A model generated the notes under the pieces. The model was not told where the DNA came from, did no database searches, and worked only from the letters and a program-made list of their open reading frames with translations. Below are positions 57,501-64,000 of a stretch of 64,000 nt of DNA, in pieces. The first letter of the stretch is position 1; every line of letters begins with the position of its first letter. The translations under genes were made by a program, and so were the position numbers. The DNA is from Paramoeba atlantica (taxonomy: Eukaryota > Discosea), in contig CDRNVI010000163.1 in assembly GCA_977017575.1 (NCBI GenBank), positions 124,001 to 188,000 on the forward strand, given 5' to 3'.

Positions 57501-58434
57501 TCCTCTCTCTGATTTCTTTCTCTCTATTAATGAAGACCTTTTGGGGATGCTGAAAGAAGATAAAGAGAGAGGAGAGAGAGGAAGGATTGGGCGTGGGCCA
57601 CTCGAAAAAATCGTTCGTGAAATGATTCAATCTCTTCTGTCTATTCTTGACGAAAGGAGAGAGGGAAAGGAAGAAGAGAAAGAGGCGAAAGAAGTGAAAA
57701 AAGAAAAAGAAGAAGAGGGGAAAGAAGAAGAGAAGAAAGAAGAAAATGAGGAAAGAGAGAAGAAAGAGGAGAGAGAGGAAAAGGAGGATAAAGGAGAAGG
57801 AGAGGATGGAGAGGATGGAGAAGAGAGAGAAGAATTAATTGATAAAGAGAAAGAAGAAATTAGAGAAGGAAATGATAAGTACAGAAATATTTTGGATTGG
57901 ATTGTCAATAGTAGAATAGGAGCTCCGCAAGTCGAAGAAGGCATTGAGAAAAGAAAAGAGAAAGAAAGGGAAGGAGAAGAGAGAAAAGAAAAAGAAAGAG
58001 AAGGAATTGCTGAATTATTATTCGGAATTTGGATGTTTTTTCCTGCTCTTTTTGTTGAATTATTTCACAATTCTTCTTCCTCTCATTCTCTCTCTTCTTC
58101 TTTTCGTATTAGTGGAGCAGTTTGTCTTATGGCTCTTCAGTGTGCGCTCTCTTCTCTTGATAGCTTTTTCGCTGTTTCTGCGAGTTGTTCTCCTCTTACT
58201 TTAGAGAAAAAGGAGGGAGAAAAAGGAAACGAAGGAAGAAAGGAAGAAAAAGAAAAAAAGGAAGAAAAGGAAGAAAAGGAAGAGGATGAAGTTAAGGGAG
58301 AGAAAGAAGATAAAGAAACAGAAACAAAAAAAGAAACAGAAGAGAATGGTCCCCTGTCTTCTCCACAAATTTGTCTCCAAGCACTAATCAGTTTTGAAGC
58401 GGTTCGTTTGTTATTGAGCCAAAATACGCCATAA
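48506..58434 (+). CDS. Giant RasGEF (REM + CDC25 domain) protein
   Basis: Fourteen exons: 48506-48529, 48612-49250, 49373-49451, 49568-49662, 49816-49893, 50014-50469, 50617-50792, 50894-51008, 51111-53714, 53856-55094, 55188-55528, 55638-55680, 55781-57147 and 57264-58434; 2808 residues, all phases matched. It would activate a Ras-family GTPase by nucleotide exchange. The REM (RasGEF_N) domain spans about residues 215-310: ITAGSVEGLVMIL, then FLLNYLSFTTVTSLL. The CDC25 domain starts near 360 and includes VIDFFNLGTNWIMTEIL, FQGTLMVLSAL and the hallmark VPYLGVYLSDLVFIEDGNPD (about 565-585). Its final helices (NLVYINFTKWRVWGKVL) resume only near 1364, after about 775 residues of SR, QEQ, Ser and TSPTR repeats. 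Beyond 1430 the protein is mostly acidic, basic or Ser-rich, with two ordered-looking C-terminal stretches. Exon 1 is the weakest part. Confidence 0.88.
51200..53540 (+). repeat. Low-complexity insertion within the RasGEF catalytic domain
   Basis: Successive tracts encode Ser/Pro (51200-51760), Ser-Arg (51780-51930), Gln-Glu-Lys (52005-52375), poly-Ser from TCC repeats (52620-52735), Ser/Pro (52740-53150) and TSPTR-type repeats (53170-53400). All are in frame with the flanking CDC25-domain halves. Confidence 0.85.
53735..53806. repeat. TTTATTTC tandem repeat in RasGEF intron
   Basis: About nine head-to-tail TTTATTTC units occupy the start of the intron after exon 9. Confidence 0.9.
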
Positions 58435-58535
58435 AATCCCAAAAAAGAAAAATTGAAATAAATCATCATTTTTTTTAGAAAAAACACACCTTTTATTTCA
58501 AGAAAAAAAGCACAAAAGAAAAACACTCAAGGAAA

Positions 58536-60824
58536 TTAGTTCATTGGAGCAAATGGACCAATCCCATAGTGACGAAGCATATCGCTTTGCTTCAAAATAC
58601 GTTTCCTCTTCTTTTGTCGAACGGTATCGTGAAAGTAAACTTCACCACCATCCAAATTCTGTTTTTGCACAAATCTTTGAGCCATATTGAAAGCAGCCAA
58701 TGGCATATACGTTGGCACGGTGTGTCCAGCTCCTTTGACAGTTGCATAAGAATATTGATCATATTGTTCAACATAACCAACAGTCGCTCCATTCACAAAC
58801 CAAGGACCCCACTCCTTTGTAAGAGTACCATCCAACTCTTTCAAGCAAAAAGTAGTATAAGGACCAGGAACAGTGGCCATATCAACATCACCAGAGTAAA
58901 CAAGAACATGAACATCTGGTCTTTGGCTGAATAAACTTTGATAATAAGGAATTAAAGAGCCATGATCCGCATGGTAATGAAGAACTCCATTGTCACAAAA
59001 GTCCCAGTCACCGTTCGAAGAAACAGGAGCATGAGCGTGGATGGCTGCTTGGACATCAGATCGACTGAGATAAGTCTCCAAAGCTTGATCTCCAGTTGGT
59101 TCCTTTAAGAAAACAGAGAAACAATTTTGTTAAAAGGAGAAAGAGACAAGAAATAAAGAAACAGAGAAGAGAAAAAAAGGAAAAAATGAAAAGGAAAAAA
59201 AACAAAATTACATTCTCTTCAAGAGAAACTGCAAAATCCAAAGTACCATTTCCAGTAATAAAATCTTGAAACAAATCGTCTGTGTCGAGCGAGGGTTGTG
59301 TTCCATTGAAATGAAAAGGTCCAATTTCCTGATAAATTTTTCCAACTTCTTTGTCTGCAGTTGAATAAATGTTCTGACAAGTTTGAGAGGCGCTACTTTG
59401 AGCACAACCTGCCGGAAAGAGATTTGAGTGGTTTCCTTTTTCTTATTTTGGGAGATTGTAAAATTTTTATTTTCAAAAAAAAATCATTTATCTTGAGAAA
59501 AGAAAAGAAAAAGTTGAACCATTTGAATTCCAATCATCAATTGTTGATTGAGAAATAAGTTGATGCCAATAGTAAATATTGATTTGGATGTCTTTTGAGT
59601 TCGTCAAACTATTACAATCAAAAACGGGATTTCCGTTCATTGTCCCTTTAAAAATGAAAAAAAAAACAAGAGTTCAGTTTGACAAATCAATTAAGATAAA
59701 TGGCAAGAGAGAAAAAGAGAGAAAAAGAGAAAAAGAGAGAAAAGGAGAGAAACAAACCAATCAACTGTTTGTAAATATTAGAATCTGGATGATTCAAAAT
59801 CTGGTTTGTCAACATTGGAATATAAACTCCACCATAACTTTCACCAGCCAACCAAGTTGGACGACCAATAAAACGAGGATTTGCTTCCAAAAATCCTTCA
59901 ATGAAATTGTAATTGTCAGCAGCAGCTTGGAAATCATCTACAAGAAAGAAAAAAAAAAGTTAACAAATACCGCTGAGAAAAGGAAAAGAAAAAGGAAAAG
60001 GAAAAGGAAAAGGAAAAGGAAAAGGAAAAAAAAAAGAAAAAAGAAAAGAAGAAGAGAAACCAATCGAATATTCATATCCTTGTTGACCACTATAAGAAAA
60101 ACCAACAGAAGTAGGCTGCTCCAAATAAACAATATTGGCAAAAGAAGTCCATGTAATTTGAGACAAGTCAACTGTTCCATCCAAATTCACATGGAATGGG
60201 CCGTGCTCTGTGAATAACCCTCCTAATCCACTGCATCCTGATTTTTTTGTTTTTTTGTTTTTTTGTTTTTTGTTTTGTTTTGTTTTTTGTTTTGTTTTTT
60301 GTTTTGTTTTAGAAAAATGAGTTTGAGAAATGAGTTTTGCAAAGTTTTTCTTCTTTTATAAAAGTGCTTTTTAAGGTTTAAAAGAAATAGAAATGAGAGA
60401 GAGAGAGAGAGAGAAGAGAGAGAAACCTGGTCCTCCTTGATACCAAAAGATGAGAGGATCAGATTCTGGGGTTGGTCCTTGACTTTCAGTCAACCAATAA
60501 AAATTGTTTCGTTGGTATGTTGTATTCACAACAACATACCCAGTCGAAGAGTTGAAAGGGAAGGGGTTTTGTCCAATGTAATCTGTGTCAAAAGAAAAGA
60601 ATATTTCAGAAAAAGAATATTTCAGAAAAAGAGTGTTTCAATTCTCTCCCCTCTCCCCCCACATTTTCAATCCAACAAAAATTTTCTTTCTTTCAATAAA
60701 AGAAAAAAGAACCAGGCAAAGTATCAGCAGTAACAGGAAAAGGACCACAAAAATCACAGTCACCACGAACACGTTCTCCCCACACAACAACAAACACCAA
60801 AAATACAACAACACTCCTCATCAT
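58536..60824 (-). CDS. Serine carboxypeptidase (S10), tandem copy 1
   Basis: Seven exons: 60713-60824, 60427-60582, 60061-60237, 59758-59937, 59520-59645, 59212-59408 and 58536-59102; 504 residues. S10 carboxypeptidases remove C-terminal residues at acidic pH in lysosomes, vacuoles or outside the cell. A signal peptide opens the protein (residues 1-21). The substrate-binding FWYQGGPGCSG is at about residue 90. The nucleophile lies in LAGESYGGVYIPM (Ser about 180), the acid in VYSGDVDMATVPG (about 390) and the base in GAGHTVP (about 445). N-glycosylation sequons (NSS, NTT, NGT) are present. Either of two adjacent ATGs could start it. All seven exons match those of the neighbouring copy in position and phase. 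Confidence 0.95.
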
Positions 60825-61026
60825 TGCGGTCCTTGTTGCGGAACAAGAAAGAAAAGTTTGGTTTTAGAAACCCAAAATTTTGTTGTCGAATGCTTTTTTT
60901 TTTTTCGATTGAAAAGAAGAATTTTCGGCAGAAAAGAAAACTTTTTATTGAACAAAACAAAGTGAGTTTTCTCAAGAAAAATAGAATATTCAAGAATTTT
61001 TTTTTATTATTCAAATGGAAAAAACA
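60825..61026. other. Spacer between carboxypeptidase copies
   Basis: About 200 bases, A/T-rich, must hold both the 3' end of copy 2 and the promoter of copy 1. No recognisable motif. Confidence 0.5.
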
Positions 61027-63051
61027 TTAGTTCCTGGAAGCAAATGGACCAATCCCATAATGACGAAGCATATCGCTTTGTCTCAAGACCCTCTTCTTTT
61101 GTCGAACGGTATCGTGGAAGTAAACTTCACCACCATCCAAATTCTGTTTTTGCAAAAATCTTTGAGCCATATTGATCGAAGCCAATGGCATATACCCTGG
61201 AACAGTATGTCCAGCTCCTTTGACAGTTGCATAAGTATATTGATCAAATTGCTCAACATAACCAACAGTCGCTCCATTCACAAACCAAGGACCCCACTCC
61301 TGTGTAAGAGTACCATCCAACTCTTGCAAGCAAGTAGTAGTATATTGACCAGGAACAGTTGCAACATCAACATCACCACTGTAGACCAAAATATGAACAT
61401 CAGGTCTTTGGCTGATCAAAGTTTGATAGTAAGGGATCATTGATCCTGCGTTACGAGCATAGACGAGAATGTCACACTCTTGCCATTCCCCACTTCGGGC
61501 AACAGGGGCATGGGCATGGAGGGCTGCTTGGACATCAGATCTGCTGAGATAAGTTTGCAAAGCTTCGTCGCCAGTTGGGAGCTTTAAGAAAACAAAAAAA
61601 AAAATATTTAGAGAAAGAAAAAAAAAAGAAAAGAAAGAAAGAATAATAAAAAAAAAATTACATTCTCTTCAAGAGAGACAGCCCAATTCAAAGTACCATT
61701 TTCGGTGATAAAATCTTGATACAAATCATCAGTATCAAGAGAAGGTTGAGTTCCATTGAAGGAAAAATCTCCAATTTCTTGATAAATTTGTCCGACTTGA
61801 CTTTGAGCTTCTGTGTAAAGTCTTTCGCAGTGGGTGGTGAAAGTCTCGGCACAACCTACCAAACAAATATTAATTTTAAAAAAGAAAAAAGAAAAAAGAA
61901 AAAAGAAAAAAGAAAAAAAGAAAAAAGAAAAAAGAAAAGAAAGAAAAGAAAATTGGACCAGCTTCATTCCAGTTATCGATGGCAGATTGAGAAATAAGTT
62001 GATGCCAATAGTAAATATTAATTTGGAGGTCCTTTGACTTCAAAGAATCGCAGTCAAAAACGGGGTTGCCATTCATGGTTCCTTTGATAAGCAAAAACAA
62101 ATAAGTACAATCCAAAAAAAAGAGAGTTGGAATTTTTTTTTTTGCAAAAAAAATAATCACAAAGAAAAAGAAGAAAAAAAAAACCAGCAAATTGTTTGTA
62201 AATGTTAGAGTCTGGGTGATTGACGATTTGGCTCGACAACATTGGGATATAAACTCCACCATAACTTTCACCAGCCAACCAAGTTTCACGACCAATAAAA
62301 CGAGGATTTGCTTCCAAAAATCCCTCAACAAAGTTGAAATTGTCAGCAGCAGCTTGGAAATCACCTTCACACACAAAAAAATATCAGAAAGAGAGATCAT
62401 GTGAGAGAGAGAGAGATAAGACAAAAAAATCAAAATTTTACCTGTATGGTAATTATATCCTTCCTCGTTACTGAAAGAGTAACCAACACCTGTTGGTTGT
62501 TCCAAGAAAACAATATTGGCAAAGGAATTCCAGGTCATGTCAGCCAAGTCGACAGTTCCATCGAGATTCACTCGGAAAGGACCGTTTTCTTGGAACATAC
62601 CACTCAAACCACTGCATCCTGTTGAGAGAGACAATTTTAAAAAGAGTTATCGAAGAACAAGAAAAAAGAAACAAAAAAGAAAATGAGAAGAGGAGAAAAG
62701 AAACCTGGTCCTCCTTGGAACCAAAAGATGAGGGGATCAGATTCTGGGGTTGGTCCTTGACTTTCAGTCAACCAATAAAAGTTATTGCGTTGATGGGTGG
62801 TATTAACCACAACATACCCAGTGGAACTGTTGAAGGGGAAGGGGTTTTGTCCAATGTAACCTGGGATAAAAAGTTTCAGTTTCAGTTTCTCTGTTTCAGA
62901 AAAGGGAAAGATTGAAAAGAATGAAAGAGGAGGGCAAACTAGGCAAAGTATCTGCAGTGACAGGATAAGGACCACAGAAATCACAAGCACCACTGACAAC
63001 TTCTCCCCACACCGCAAACACCACAAAGATCGCAAGACCCTTTGAAATCAT
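61027..63051 (-). CDS. Serine carboxypeptidase (S10), tandem copy 2
   Basis: Seven exons: 62940-63051, 62705-62860, 62442-62618, 62185-62364, 61959-62081, 61662-61855 and 61027-61581; 498 residues. It has the same architecture as copy 1: signal peptide (residues 1-22), FWFQGGPGCSG, GESYGG nucleophile, SGDVDVATVPG acid, GAGHTVP base. Four of seven exons are identical in length to copy 1 and the others differ by whole codons, so the pair arose by tandem duplication with introns. Divergence is greatest around the linker GCAETFTTHCERLYTEA (copy 1 GCAQSSASQTCQNIYST) and near YARNAGSMIP, which hint at different substrate preference. It is divergent from the arylsulfotransferase-like gene. Confidence 0.95.
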
Positions 63052-63767
63052 TCGATTTTTGGGAAAAAGCAAAAAAGAAAAAAGAAGAAAAGCGGAGAAT
63101 TTTTTGGATTTGTCATTAGGTGCTTTTGAAAAAAATACTTTTTCTCAATTAACTGATTTTCCAATAAAAAGAATGAAATTTTTTTAATCAAAACCGTCCC
63201 AAAATTCCTTTCAACTTCTATTTTTCACAACTTTTTTCGGGTGGTCATTTTTGCAAAAAAACCCGACAGCGTCGTGAAATTTCAAAGAGGGACCTAAAAG
63301 ATCATTTTTTGATTTTTTGGGAGTAAGAAAAAAAAAGGCAAGAAACTTCCAAAAGGACCCAAAGAAGGATTTTGTGCCTTTCTTTGAAGGAAGCATCATC
63401 ACTCATTCCTCCGAAAAGAATTGAAGACGTTTGTTGGAAGAGAGAGAGAGAGAAGAGTTCGTTCAGTTTCCAAACTTCACACTCCAAATCAACAATTCTT
63501 TGGTTTGGAAAAGTTCAAAAAAAGAAATCTCAAAAAAATCCGAAAAAGGAAAGGAAAGGAAATTTTTGTTTGTTGTTTGGGTTGCGAACATGATGCTGAG
63601 CACCTCAATGCTTTGCCATTCCCCTCGCCACTCATCATTCCCTCCCTTCCCCCAACCCCCCAACCCCCCCAAAACCCTCTCACAATTCTCGCAAACCAAA
63701 ACGGGAGAGTTGTTGCTAACTTTTTTTTTCTTTTGTCATTTGTTTGAGCACAACTTCTTTTCTCGAG
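63052..63767. other. Divergent intergenic region
   Basis: About 700 bases between carboxypeptidase copy 2 (-) and the arylsulfotransferase-like gene (+). Short frames exist but none is convincing. A C-rich stretch at 63640-63685 is unusual for the window. Confidence 0.5.
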
Positions 63768-64000
63768 ATGGCGAATGATATGTGTATGAGTTTGCAGCGT
63801 TCTGTTTCTTCTTCCCCTTATTTTCTGGACCTTTCAAATCGTACAGTTGGTGTGGTGGAGAGAAATGACCAATTAATGATGGAGGGGTACCTTTTGTTCA
63901 ATTCTGGATTCGGAACGTACCTGATTGATGAAGATGGGAGAGTTGTTCACGAATGGGTTTCTCAAATGAAAGTCTTCACTTCTAAATTGGCTGAAAATGG
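63768..64000 (+). CDS. Arylsulfotransferase-like protein, N-terminal fragment
   Basis: The ATG at 63768 opens a frame that runs off the end of the window (77 complete codons). The segment GYLLFNSGFGTYLIDEDGRVVHEWVS resembles the first blade of the arylsulfotransferase (ASST) beta-propeller, whose usual form is GYTLF...TYLIDxxGxVVHxW. ASST-family enzymes transfer sulfuryl groups between phenolic compounds; many eukaryotic homologues lack proven activity. No signal peptide precedes the domain. Only the start is visible, so catalytic His and Arg residues cannot be checked. Confidence 0.65.
   Translation, partial: MANDMCMSLQRSVSSSPYFLDLSNRTVGVVERNDQLMMEGYLLFNSGFGTYLIDEDGRVVHEWVSQMKVFTSKLAEN

Noticed and set aside
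1..64000. tRNA or rRNA genes
   Set aside because: No cloverleaf with a GGTTCRANYC box and no rRNA signature noticed; I did not have a covariance search to exclude diverged ones.

Overview
The window is nuclear DNA of a unicellular eukaryote (protist). It carries heterotrimeric G-protein, RasGEF and RhoGAP signalling genes, ataxin-2, COMMD9, TMEM164 and PINX1 homologues, and most genes are split by short GT-AG introns. All three standard stop codons are used. The lineage cannot be fixed from the sequence alone; an amoeboid or rhizarian-type protist is a guess. Non-coding DNA is AT-rich, and intron bodies are close to pure polypyrimidine on the coding strand.

Layout. 0.1-2.8 kb: PINX1-like G-patch gene (-) and COMMD9 (-). 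3.0-4.8 kb: GT15-type mannosyltransferase (+). 5.2-10.2 kb: a 1399-residue class-3 lipase-like protein (+). 10.4-15.3 kb: intronless GNAT-VOC fusion (-), a degenerate EF-2 paralogue (-), an unknown protein (-). 15.9-17.1 kb: intronless, degenerate G-alpha (+). 17.6-19.9 kb: DDE transposase-derived zinc-finger gene (-), abutting a LINE reverse-transcriptase remnant (+, 19.9-20.6 kb). 20.7-22.5 kb: poorly resolved. 22.8-32.9 kb: 33-exon gene of unknown function (+). 33.5-34.7 kb: two tandem small secreted proteins (-). 34.9-40.5 kb: ubiquitin-like/RhoGAP/SH3 protein (+). 40.7-43.8 kb: TMEM164 homologue (-). 44.1-46.6 kb: ataxin-2 homologue (-), sharing a divergent promoter with a TLC-domain gene (+, 47.0-48.2 kb). 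48.5-58.4 kb: 2808-residue RasGEF (+). 58.5-63.1 kb: two tandem serine carboxypeptidases (-). 63.8 kb to the edge: start of an arylsulfotransferase-like gene (+).

Exon structures were built by eye, requiring GT-AG ends, continuous reading phase and, where possible, family similarity. Summed exon lengths are divisible by three in every model given.

Three themes stand out. (1) Three GTPase-cycle proteins (EF-2 paralogue, G-alpha, RhoGAP) have lost catalytic residues. (2) Several introns contain partial tandem copies of the neighbouring exon, one of which could act as a mutually exclusive exon. (3) Splice donors are mostly GTTTTT or GTTCTC rather than GTRAGT.
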